A program made the position numbers and the translations under genes. A stretch of 64,000 bases of DNA from Branchinecta lynchi (lineage: Eukaryota > Arthropoda > Branchiopoda > Anostraca > Branchinectidae). A model generated the notes under the pieces. That model was not told where the DNA came from, did no database searches, and saw nothing but the letters and a program-made list of their open reading frames with translations. The DNA lies in NCBI GenBank assembly GCA_023053575.1, contig JAKZAP010000004.1, positions 19,479,624-19,543,623 on the forward strand. The letters are read 5' to 3'. Shown here one piece after another: positions 1 through 11,900 of the stretch (its first letter is position 1; every line of letters begins with the position of its first letter).

Positions 1-41
1 ACTGCCACCTAATAAAATTTAATCTAGTCTGATATAATCCA

Positions 42-118
42 TTCCGAATTATTTTTGACCATTCCGGATTATTCCTGACTATTCCGGATTATTCCTGACC
101 ATTCCGGATTATTCCTTC
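42..118. repeat. 20-bp minisatellite
   Basis: About four copies of a unit close to ATTCCGGATTATTCCTGACC, the last copies nearly identical. Confidence 0.7.
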
Positions 119-1530
119 GGGATATGTACACCATTCCATGAGAGTCGTCGACCCCTCGGATATTGCTCATGCTCAGTGGCGGTTCTGTTTGCTTGGGATT
201 GGGTGGGGGGGGGGACCTCGAAACATACGGCTGGTTATTGCCCGGCAATTATACCGATTATATACAATAGACAACGAACACAGCATCACGGGCGAAAAGA
301 CCTAAGAATTTGAAGAAAAATTACTACCTTCTTTAGAAAAGGCTAGGGAAAAGGTCAATGCAGGAATCAAATAATAAACACATAAACAACAGAGATTCGA
401 GCGTGCGGTTCATTTACAATTTAACTGCAAAGCCAACTTTGTTTGTTTGTTGTGTAACCGAATACGCTGAATTAGTTGGATTCTGCGAAGGGATTGTTTT
501 TTTTTTGTTCCACTATCTACTCTAGTTACGACGTTCGAAATATCTGCGGCCGCCCCCACAACGAAAATTGTACTATGAGGCGGGAAATTTTAATCTCAAC
601 ACAAACGCGGCTTTTCATTGGTCTGTGGTCAGATTGGTAGAGATTGCTCAAGAACAAAAAATCATAAATCTTTCTGGTAAGGCATACAACACAAATACAA
701 TCGCATAGAGATACCACAATCACACGGAAATTCCACTATTGGAAAATCAGTTGTTCCTGACAATGAAATAATGCATTTTCAGCGGGTCTTCAGCCAATTT
801 TAGTGAATAAGTGATGGGTTAACTAGATTGTCCTATCCCAGCCCTTTTCGGTTGAACTTTAAGCTTCCCTGAAGAGCGAAGTCTCGGCAGCAGGTTTGAA
901 CGGATGCATCCATGTTGCACCCCCAGATTTTGTAATCCGAGTTTTCCTGGTTTCAGCAGTTTTCCACACAAATTCTAGATATTAATGTGGGTGGGACCCC
1001 AAAATCTCAAGCCGAAAGTCGCAGCTATAGAACGCACCTTCAACTAAATAGGGAAAATATACGAAAGGTGCCATAGGCGAATTTTTTGTATGTGCCTTTT
1101 TTCTGGCTTCAGTTACTTCCGAAACGAATTTTATCTTTTAACCTTGCTCAAATCCGAAGCCAAAATCTCACCTAAATGACCTGCGGTTCGACTAGATATA
1201 AAATAGGCTGCCATGGAATACGCTGCAGGCGAAATTTTTGGAAACATATATGTTTTGGATTCCGAACGAAATTAAGGAATGCCTGTGATACTACAGATCT
1301 GTATGTCTGTAGTGACCCCACTAACTCAAAATGGAGTGGGATGTCTTGCCGAGAGTTGGGACATGGCAACATCTACTCGTCCCTTTCCGAGAGTGGGTAG
1401 TGGCCATCCAGAATAAAATAGATACAAAGTAGATTTGGTCTGAATTGTCTGAACAAAAAATTGTAGAAACATCTGACCAGTCATCAGTGCTTACAAAGCC
1501 ACTTTATGTTCAAACAAAATATCCATCTAT
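119..1530. other. No gene seen; choline-transporter 5' region
   Basis: Short ORFs only. It holds a G10 tract near 207-216 and unclassified AT-rich DNA. Presumably intron of the choline transporter, whose first exon was not found. Confidence 0.4.
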
Positions 1531-1720
1531 AGATAGTCCTTCAGCCCAAGCTGACTGCGAATCATATTTGACGGTACATTTTATTAGAGCTATACTTCGG
1601 CCCTTCTTGGCAAGGGTCCTCTTCAGGCTCAAGCTGGAAAATTAACAAGAAGGGCCGAAATATTGCTCTAATAAATGTAGCTGACTTATCCGTTTTGCAC
1701 CGTCAACAAATATCCACCTG
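1531..1720. repeat. Family C foldback element
   Basis: It begins 'cttcagcccaagctgact', has a minus-strand hammerhead at 1587, then an inverted half ribozyme on + (GAAATATTGCTC near 1656-1671) and 'gtagctgacttatccg'. Best matched by 34945-35110. Confidence 0.6.
1587..1630 (-). ncRNA. Candidate hammerhead ribozyme, GAGC/GCTC subfamily
   Basis: Same 44-nt layout on the minus strand: GAGC, CTGAAGA, stem II GGACCCTT with AAGGGCC, GAAG, TATA, GCTC. Relative to the 19968 copy the fourth stem I pair has switched from C-G to G-C, keeping pairing. The GAAG for GAAA change may weaken activity; the cleavage base is A. Confidence 0.58.
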
Positions 1721-1849
1721 TTTTATGCTTAAACTAGACCTGCGTTGCCTGGGCAACGTGAAGTGTTTCAGCAAGCTTTGTTCGTCTTCGCCGACTAAAG
1801 TGTTGCTATCCATGAAGAATATTTTTCTGAACTGATGGCACAATCTGTA

Positions 1850-3450
1850 ATCACATTGTTATCCCTCAGCGTTGAAAAAAAACAACAGAACGTCTGAAGT
1901 AGGGACTAAAATGACTTTGCAGCCAGTTGAACTTTATCCTTTTCAATCGTAGACATCGTGACTTGTGGAAACATTATCTTATATAACCTAGTTGGCATTA
2001 TAAAGCTATCCATAGCTTTTTAGTTCAAAATACATTTACTAATTATTTCGTAACCTATATCGTTGTTTTACAGTATCATTTGTATCCGCTGCGTTTACAT
2101 TTAATCCTAGGTTACAGTGAAAGGCCATCCATAGGCCATTCTAGCACCTCGGGAAAATAGCAATGCTTAGCAACCGATTCTTGAACGACGACATGAACCA
2201 ACTTTTCTTGTCATAAAAAACACCGGTAACAAAATAGGTACACATACTGCGAAAAGTCTGAAGCCCGGAAGATGATTATGGTGTAATCGCCGACTGTTAG
2301 TTACAAGTCCCTGACTTGTGTCACAGTTCGGTTCCGCCTATTCTTTGCTTGAGTCTTTACCCTACCATTAAAGTTGTCAACCCCTCAAGGACTTAATTCT
2401 AAGTTACAGTGATAGACCATGGAGACTCATTTTCTTACCCTCAGATTTAAAGAGTTCAAATAAAATATGCACCCATTTGCACTAGTTTCTAGCCCCTTAT
2501 GAACCACTTCTAGCAACTGATTCATACTTACAAGTTCATCTCCCCGTGATAGACATAGTATCAAATTGTTTTCAATTCAAATACACGAGGAACAAAGAAT
2601 CAAGTTTCTAGCCCCTTATGAACCCCTTCTAGCAACTGATTCCTTCTTACAAGTCCATCTCCCCGTGATAGACATAGTATTAAATTGTTTTCAATTCAAA
2701 TACACAAGAAACAAAGAATAGGATTAATAGGTACACGGTACACCAACTAGTAAAAGTTACAAGCCCCTCATCGCCGAAAATGATTAAGGTCTAACAGTCG
2801 ATTTTTAATTACAAGTACAAAAAAAACAACAACAGAATATCGGAAGTAGGGACTAAATTAATTTTGCAGCCAGTTGAACTTCATCCTTCTCAATCGCCGA
2901 CATCGTGACTGGTGAAAAGTTGGAACATTATCTTACATAATCTAGTTGGTATTATAAAGCTATCCGTAACTTTTCAGGATCAAAATATCATAGATGCCGC
3001 TCTGCTAATTATTTCAAAACCATGTCGTTGTTTTACATTGTCATTTGTATCCGTTGGGTTAACACAGTTGAACTTCATCCTTCTCAATCGCCGACATCGT
3101 GACTGGTGAAAAGTTGGAACATTATCTTACATAATCTAGTTGGTATTATAAAGCTATCCGTAACTTTTCAGGATCAAAATATCATAGATGCCGCTCTGCT
3201 AATTATTTCAAAACCATGTCGTTGTTTTACATTGTCATTTGTATCCGTTGGGTTAACACGGTCGGAAACCTCTCACCGCCGAAGATGATTATGGTATAAC
3301 GGCCAATTGTTACTTACAAGAGTTACAACTCCCTGACATGTCTCACAATTGGGTTCCGCCTATTCTTTGTTTGAGTTTGTACCCTACCACTAAAGTTGTC
3401 AACCCCTCAAACACTTAACTCCATGTTACAGTGATAGACCAAGGAGACCA
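1850..3450. repeat. Locally duplicated block
   Basis: About 1860-2440 and 2820-3450 are diverged copies of one sequence ('cagttgaactt.atcctt', 'gggttccgcctattctttg', 'gttacagtgatagacca'). Between them a ~119 bp unit ('ctagccccttatgaacc') is repeated at about 2487 and 2606. Confidence 0.6.
2871..3258. repeat. 194-bp near-perfect tandem duplication
   Basis: The unit starting 'cagttgaact' at 2871 repeats at 3065 with virtually no differences through 'gggttaacac'. A third, older copy lies at about 1920-2100. Confidence 0.85.
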
Positions 3451-3760
3451 AATATTCTTTGAGCCCAAACTGACTTTGAAACATTTTTCAAACAATGTTT
3501 ACAACGGATACGTCAGCTACGATTCTTCATCAGCGATATTTCGGCCCACCTTCTTGTCAAGGGTCCTCGCCAGGCTGTCAATCCTCTGGTTCAACGTCGG
3601 TGAAGGAAACAAACCTGTAATCTTATAGATTACAGACCTATAGATTACAGGTTTGTTTCCTTCGCCGAAGTTGAACCGAACGAACGAAGTTGAAGGAAAC
3701 AAACCTGTAAACTTGTAGATTACAGACCTGTAATCTTAGCCTATAGATCGCATTTCACAG
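3440..3760. repeat. Family C element with internal palindrome
   Basis: It begins 'ctttgagcccaaactgac', contains the decayed ribozyme at 3531, then an inverted duplication of the 'gaaggaaacaaacctgtaatc' segment (about 3602-3750). Confidence 0.55.
3531..3577 (-). ncRNA. Degenerate hammerhead ribozyme copy
   Basis: Minus strand: CAGC, CTGGCGA (core A changed to G), stem II with three extra bases, GAAA, TATC, GCTG. Likely inactive. Confidence 0.4.
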
Positions 3761-5880
3761 CAAAACAATTCAAAATCTTGATCGCGATGAAATATTGCGT
3801 ATGAGTAAAATAAGAAGCATCACCACTGCTCATGGGCAGCTAAGCCTCGACCGCTCTAGCGCTTGCCGATCATGGGATTTGTAAGCACTTATTTTCCAAC
3901 CCTCCGATTCGATGGCAACTGGGCTCATATTGCCAAGTACGGTACCTTATTTTCCTAGCTTTCCAGCGCTTGTTCCAACGGTTTGGGTTAGGACGAGGGA
4001 AATGTGTGTGCTGAACTGATTGCAACTGGTTACGTATCGACAGGGTCGAACCTACTTGGTTCATTGACAACTGTGCTCATGTTCCCTGGGCCCTAGTATA
4101 GGCTACCTGTCACCCCACCAACATGTTGAACAGACGGGCTAATCAGTTTCAAAGGTTTCTGTATTTTCTGCTCCTCGGGTTAAACTTATTTCACCTTAAT
4201 TAGTACGATATTGTTATGCATAGCACAACTTTTGTCTTTCTTGCGATTTGCAAAAGGCACTAACCCCTCGCGCCCGACGTCGTGACTCATTTATTGTCGA
4301 CTGACTGGTCAGTGTGATTCATTCCGATTTGTTTTTTTAGTCACGGATCGGCATCGGCAAGCGATCTGGCCACATGCCAACCGCTCGCCCTGGGTCGTTT
4401 GTAAATATTTTGCGTTCGCGACGAATAGTTTGGCTCTTGGTCAATTAAGGGACACAACCCTAACAGATATGTGGTACTTACTGTCCAAAGTCGAAACTCT
4501 GTTTAAATGTATTGCAAGGTTTGACACTGTTGTCTCTCATAACTCGTCCCAGAGTTATGCATGTCAAAAGATCCCCCCCCCCCCCCCTCAAACTTTCCCT
4601 ACAGTGCCCATGTCCGGTCTGAACATGATGTATGAAAGGGTCCTTCCCCCCTAAGCGTGCCAGGAGCCAGGAGACTCCGGTCTAAGTCCGGCTCCACTCG
4701 CCACAGTTATCGGATCCAGTCCGGAGTTGCTGTTGCCGCGTGCTCTTGCCAGTTGTTAATTTTCACTCATATCTGATTCGCCGTTCGAAAGCTCACTGCT
4801 TCACGTTTTTTCCTCTCCCTCCCTCCACTCCCCCTAAGATGGCCATTCCTTAATATGCCTGCCAGTTTGTATCGTTCTAGGAGAATAAAACGTCCAGACT
4901 GCCTTTTGACTTGACCGTAGTCGGCAAGGTATGGACCGCAGGCTTTACAACATTACCTGACCCCTAAGTATGAAATAGTTGTGAACTATATACAACATTA
5001 AATACGCTATTGTTTTAAGTTTAACCGAATAGGACTGACATCTTACGGTCTAGTTTCACATCACTTGTTCACTTAAACAGGCCTGAAAACCCGATAAAAA
5101 TGCGATACTTCGTTTTTCTGATAATCGATTTCATCGAATGAACTTATTCTTTCGGATTTGTGGTACCACGTTGTGCTCGTCCCTCTACGCTTGAAATATT
5201 TACTAACTACAAATGTAAGCCACTCCGGAAAAATAAAACGAAAATGTCAGGTTCCTTGCAAGATATATCGTAACGTCATTTTCCTACTTTCTACAGGCGT
5301 AACCTTTCCGAACTTCGCATCTTAAGCTCTGGAAATGCAGGCCGGTGTTGAAATTCGAATACAAAACACGCCAGCGATCCTCAGGAAGAAGAAGTAAGCG
5401 TGTCCGTACGACTCAAACTCAACGACTCAAATCCTGTGCCAATCAATCAGCACGATCTTTGGGAGCAGCTGTGACACGACTTCTGCCTTTCATCCGCTAG
5501 ATACCCGGAGAGACCGGAGGTTTTGCGTCGGCAAGGAGAGATAGTCATCAAGAGTATTATCCCGTGGCGTTGAATTTCCGGTTGTCGTGCAGCGACGAAG
5601 ACTTCTCTTAGATGAGCCAAAACATTTCAGTGTATCCAAATATTGGATGTAAAAATAGGTGACTTTTTAGTTAAACTTTAATTGAAATAATTTTAAATCT
5701 GACTACTATAGGTTAGTCTGCTGGGATGATGGGTTTACCTCTTTTACGGTTGAGCTTACCTGCCTGCGGGCTTGGTAATCGTGGGGCTTACAGGCTTCAG
5801 AACCCTTCTAGGCACAGGCATCGCGGGTGTCTTATGACCATTCTGATTTTATATGTGTGTTTAATCTTAGTTTGTTTCAG
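3761..5880. other. No gene seen; intronic or upstream DNA
   Basis: Only short ORFs. It has a C13-14 tract at about 4574-4587. I looked for the missing N-terminal choline-transporter exon (VGGRDIG...GGFTMT before a donor) and did not find it. Confidence 0.4.
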
Positions 5881-5988
5881 CTACTTGGGTTGGAGGCAGT
5901 TATATCAATGGCACTGTTGAAGCCGTCTTCACGAAAGGAATAGTCTGGTGTTTACCACCGTTTGGATACTCCCTTACCCTGATCGTCG
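5881..5988 (+). CDS. SLC5A7: SLC5A7 visible exon 1
   Basis: Acceptor 'gtttcag' precedes the exon and donor 'gtaag' follows it. It opens by completing an Ala codon (G|CT) and encodes [15 protein letters not shown] then GYSLTLIVG, the second-third membrane segment region of CHT. It ends in phase 1. Confidence 0.93.
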
Positions 5989-8900
5989 GTAAGATATGGA
6001 TTCATTTTCTTAAGTGCTTTCTGTTTGAGAACTAGAAAGGGTGGGACTCCAAATGAAAGAGAGATAAGACAAATGAAGTACCACTTTGTCCTAGGAGCTT
6101 GGCCGAACAAAGGATGGTTTGGGTCCGAGTCCGTTTTTTGGGATCCCAAAACGCAAGCGGAGGGATACCTATGACATCGCAAAAGTTGTCCGTCTGTGCG
6201 CGCTATAACTGTCGAAGGGAATGAGATATTTTGATGAAACTTGGTTTGATGATATGGTGCATAGGATGTCTCCATAACGGAGTAAGAAGACATGCTGAAC
6301 ACGATGGTGAAAACCATTTTGTCATCGAAACAAGTAGTTTGCTCGGAATCTGGCCAAACCGGAAAGTTTGTTAAAAGTAAATGTTTTATTTGAGGCTGAT
6401 AAGATGTTCGATATAGGGCAAAAAAGACATGCTGAACACGATGGTGAAAACCATTTTTTCACCGGACAAGTAGTCAGCCCGGAATCCGGCCACAACCGGA
6501 ACGTCTTTAAAAGTAAAAGTTTTATTTGAAGTTGGTTAGATGTTCGATTTACGTGTAGAAAGACATGCTAAACACGATATTGAAAACCATTTTCTCGCAG
6601 GGCAAGAATTTCGCCCGGAATTCGGCGAAACCGGAAAGTTTGTTAAAAGAAAAAGTTTTATCTGAAGTTTATTAGATGTTCGATTTAGGGGTAATAAGAC
6701 ATGCTGAACACTTATTTGAAAAGTATTTTCTACCCGGACAACTTGTTCGCCCTGAATCGAGCCGAAACTGGAATATTTGTTAAAACAAAAGTTTTATTTG
6801 AAGTTGATTAGATGCAAGATTTAGGGGTAAGAAGACACACTGAATCTGTATATGAGAATCTTTTTTTCAACGGGACATATAGTTCGTTCGGAATCCGGTT
6901 GAAACCGGATTTTTTTCTTATAAGAAGTTTTACTTGAAGTTGATTAGGTTCTTTATCTTTAAGGATATACGCTGAATTCGCTTCTGAACTTTCTTTTTTT
7001 TTCTGGACAAGTATGGTAGTTTGTTCGCAATTGTCTGGATCGAGTAGAAGATTTTTGGGATCCCATCGAAACCTTTGGTCTTGTTATCATCCGAAAAAGT
7101 ATGAATCTATAGCTTTCTATGCAGATTTTTGAAATGAGACCTATTTTAACCCCGAGCGTCCATGTGGACACCAAACCCTCATGATTACGACCTTCTAGTG
7201 GCAGTCGGCAGATGGAATTGGGTCCTTCTCACTGAGCATATAATTTGCGCCACACACAGTGGGACGTTGCATCTTCGGAAGCCCTGATCTGCCGTCGTAA
7301 TCGGTTAGGCTGCCAAGATGATCCCAACCGAGTGTACCATATAAGAAAAGGGAAGTGAAGTACCCTAGGTTCACACTGAGGCGGTATCGGCCATCGCCGA
7401 GATTTTTGTCGCCAAAATCGGCGATTTCTGTTGTTTCGTCAGGCGATTTTCAATGTTGAGAAAATTGAACTTTAATCGGGCGACAGTACGATTTTATGCA
7501 CGCAACAGCAACATGGACGACCCTTTTGATGATTCACTTTTAGAAAAATTAATTATTTTTTATTATCTTAACTACTTTAATTATTTTAAGCTGATTTTAA
7601 GGGTTATTTTTAATTATTTTTCGCGTTAAATTCTGTTGTCGACGAATTCTTATCTTTTGGTTACGGTTTCAGTTCTAGTTGAAGCTGAATTGCAGGAGGG
7701 AGAGAGTGGTCACGTCACTATGATTACAACATCTCCATGAATGAATGAATTAATGAATGAACATTTTTATTTGCCGACTTTTATAAAATAGAAATAGTGG
7801 AGTACATAGAGAAAAGAAAGAACACAACTTAAATTAGAATACAAATTTACACTTCCAACAGATTACATTTCAAACAAACGGACAATCGTTAAGTCATTCA
7901 TCTTAACAAGCTTGTTTTATTTTTCCAGGGGGCTGTTTCTTCGCCAAGCCTATGCGTGAAAAAGGATACGTGACCCTTCTTGACCCATTTCAAGAGAAAT
8001 ATGGTAGTCGCATCGGAGGTCTTTTCGTTATTCCAGCTCTGTTTGGAGATGTTGTCTGGGCAGGAAGTATCCTTTATGTACTTGGTGAGCGAAATTACTT
8101 GTTTGCTTCAGTCGGGAATGCATCTTTTGATCTCAAGCTCACGTTTATGCTGCGGAGAGATGATGGAGGGTCGAGTGATCACAGACTTTATTTTTGTCAG
8201 GGGATCCGTCACCATCATCAGTTCCATACGGAAAAGTTTAGATTTTTTCAACTTGATGATGAAATTTAGGCTAACACGGGATCTATCTTTTTTCACAAGA
8301 AGCAGGACTAGTTAACACATCTAGTTCTCAGTGAATGTTGATGTTTAGTCAGTAGTTTTGGCCAAACGAAAAATTAAAGATCTTAAAACAAACTTGATAA
8401 TAGCAAATGAAAGTTTTGTGTAAGAGTAATTATATCTAGAAACAGGTATGAAGTTCGTGAATGAATAACGGTACTCCTTGGGTGTTTTAAAAACTTATCA
8501 AGAATGCGAATAGCCGTGTTTTTGAAGGTTTTGTAGCGGTTAAACAGTTAAACATAAATACAGAATTCTTAGAACCTTATATGAAAACAGGATGTACAGA
8601 TATCTTCGGTAGCCTGTTTTTATGTCACTTGCCCTTCGGCCAAGTGCCATATAGCTATCGCAATTTCTGTCCGTCTGTCGGTCCGGGTTTTGCTGGTTCG
8701 GGCACTTCCACATAAGCTAGGACGATGAAACTTGGCAGGCGTATCAGGAACCCGACCAGACTAAATTGGAAACAATCACTTCTCCTATCCGACCATCTGA
8801 GAGGTCGGAGGAGGAATCCGTAAAATTGGGTATTTTTAACTTATGAACGGCCGATCGGATCTTGATGAAACTTGATATTTAAAAAGACCATGTCTAAGAC

Positions 8901-11900
8901 GTCCTAGTTCAAATCCGGACTGGATCCGGTGACTTTGGGGGAGTTGGAGGGGGGAATTGGAAATCTTGGGAAACGCTTCAAGTTGAAGGATCGGGATGAA
9001 ACTTGGTGGGAAGAACAAGCGCAACCCCTAGCTACGTCATTGACATAACCGGACCGGACTGTGGGGGAGTTGGGGGGGGGGGGGGGGGGGGCTGCGTAAC
9101 AAGTGCCATATGAGCTCGTAGCTCTTGATGATCCATTCACGAGTCCGAACCCGATTCGGTTGCTACATATCCTACTTCTAGGTCCGAACCTCATTTTTTT
9201 TATGGCGGGTGTATTTTTTGACGTTCTCTCTACTTTATCGTCCCGCTTACTCGTAACAAGTGCCATATGAGCTCATAGTTCTTGTAATCTTGGGAGTTCA
9301 TGCCTGTTCTCATAAAAATGATAATGTTAAATGTAGTAAAAATGTGTTAAATGTAGTCCTTTTCTTCTGCAGGCTCGACGTTATCTGTCATCCTGGATAT
9401 TAATATCGTTGTTGCTGTTGTCGTTAGTGCTGGCATTGTGATGTTATATATTCTCTTTGGAGGGCTTTACAGCGTCGCCTATACAGATATCGTACAATTG
9501 TTCTGCATATTACTGGGATTGGTAAGTCTATAAATAATTGGTTTTCGTACATTTTTCACTTTCTGCTAGTGTTAAGCCCTAACGTCCTTAGAGAGACTTT
9601 TTTCGTTTGAATTTATAAGTCTGCCTCTTATAACCTAGCGTGTTTTACTTTCCTTGACTCCTGCCCTACTTTTCCCTTTGTAGCAGGTAGCCTACTGTCG
9701 GACAGGCGTTTGGCTGGCGGCCATTCTTGGAATTTCTTGGTTGTCTGTCGCTCCTTACTACTATACTAAGATCGTACAGGGAAAATAATGAGCGTGTTTC
9801 ACCCTTATAAAAGTAGTTACTATTTTTCTTCCAACCTCGTAGAAAGTTACCACGTTGACCGTTCCAACCTTCTTGCAATAGTAACTATCAGTTTACCATG
9901 CTCGGGAGCGTAGTAAGCGTGGTAACTAAGCATCTCTGTAATGTGATTGGTAGGATTCACCCGTGGCAGGATATTCTGCTGGAAAATAGAAAAATCGTTC
10001 CAGCATTGACGGCAAAAAGCCAGGATTCGTGACATCATGCGTAACTACGTTAAGTAGGGTGGAACACACTGTAAGAACGTACAAGAAAAATAATGAGTAC
10101 GTGCGAACTGCCCCGGTTCTTTCTGCGGAGCTCATCCAGCCTCGCGGTGCGGATTTCGCGTCCAATCTCACAGTTACCATTATGCGGCTTTCACACTGAG
10201 AACGCAAGACGCTTGCGCGCTTGCGTAGAGTCAGCGTTGCGTCTGTCTTGCGTCGGACCTTTTAAGCTGCTTTCACATTGACACGTAGTACTTAGTCAAA
10301 CTCTTCTAGGTAGTCGCTGTTCCCTTTGCATGGAATAATCCAGCTGTTGGAAGTCTTAGTCCAAAGGATGCAGACTGGGTTGGAGAATTAAAATCGGAAG
10401 ATGTCGGAGTCTACATCGAGAATATTTTCCTTATAGTTCTCGGCGGAATTCCTTTTCAAGTACGTATATTCGAAACCTCTTGCGTATTGCCTGTTTTCGA
10501 AAAAAATAACAACAGGCATTAAGAAACATGCTGACATAAAGCAGTTCGAGATCATGGTTGGGGGAAATATCTGTTGCGAAAAGAGATATTCAGGAATAAA
10601 TATGATGATTGATGATGAAAAACACGGGGTTTAAATTGATTTGCGCGAAAAGCTGAGCAAACAGCCAAGAATACTTCGGTCAATGTAAGGTTATTTTCTT
10701 TAAAAGGTCAGCGCAATGCCTTTAGTTACGATTTATATTGTACAAAGTGAATACTATCCGATTCTATACTATCCGATTTCGGCAAGTACCATATAGCGAT
10801 CGCAATTTCTGTCCGTCCGTCGGTCTGTCGGTCGGGCGGTCAGTACAGATTTTTCTAGTTGGGCACTTCCACACAAGCTAGGACGATGAAACTTCGCAGG
10901 CATATCAGGGACCCGACCAGATTAACTTACAAATAATCACTTCCCCAATCCGACTTTCCCCAGATCGGGGAGTCCGGAAACTAGGAACAACGGTAGCAAA
11001 AGGGGAGCAAAAGAGCGATGTCTAAATGCCTTATCGATCCAAAGGCCTCTGTGGTGTAAGGCTAGCGCTGTTCCAAAAGCGCTACGCTTGGTTGTATTTA
11101 GAGCCGCATGCGGAAACAGCAACGGTTTAAAGATTAAAGTAAAACCAAGTGGTCAGAACGAATGCTAAATGCTAACCAGAGCAAAATAACTAGAGTTATT
11201 TTGCTCTGATGCTAACTAAACTTAAACTAAACAAATCTCATGAAACGCTTCCACATAAGCTAGGACAATGAATATTGGCTGGCATATTAGGGAACCGACC
11301 AGATTAAATTGGAAATAATCACTTACCCGATCCAGCCATCGCGGTGGAGTAGAGGGATGGGGAATCCGGAAACTAGAAACATATATAACTTTGGAACGGG
11401 TAATCGGACATGCATGAAACTTGACAAGTGTGAAGAACATGTGTCTCAGATTTTCAATTTCAAATCTGGCAAGATTCCTGGGGGTGGGGGGTAGAGGGGG
11501 ACTGGAAATCTTGTGAAACGCTTAGGGTCGAGGGATCGGGATGGAACTTGAAGGGAAGAACGAGCATTAACCCTAGATACTTTATTGACAAAATAGGACC
11601 GGATCGTGTCGTAGTGGAGGGTGTCGGAGGGGGTTCCAGATATACCAGGACCATGAAATTTGGCAGACATATTAGGTACTCTCCCAAGTCGACTTGAAAA
11701 TACTTACGTTCCCTGATACGGTGATGTTGGGGGGAGTGGAGGGATGGGGAATCCAGGATCTAGAGACATTCATAATTTAGAACCTGTGATCGGACGTAAA
11801 TGAAACTTGACAAGTGTCAAGAACAAGTGTCTTAGATGATAAGTTTCAAGTCCGGAACGAATCCGATAATTGGGGGGGGGGGGTAGCTGGAGGGGGGTGC

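Noticed and set aside
5952..6317. 121-codon minus-strand ORF
   Set aside because: It overlaps the end of a choline-transporter exon and the head of a family A repeat in antisense, with no domain.
6250..7000. Possible CRISPR-like array or telomeric TTAGGGG words
   Set aside because: The repeated words are ~120-140 bp degenerate modules of a dispersed element, not short exact repeats with unique spacers. TTAGGGGT occurs once per module, not as a telomere.
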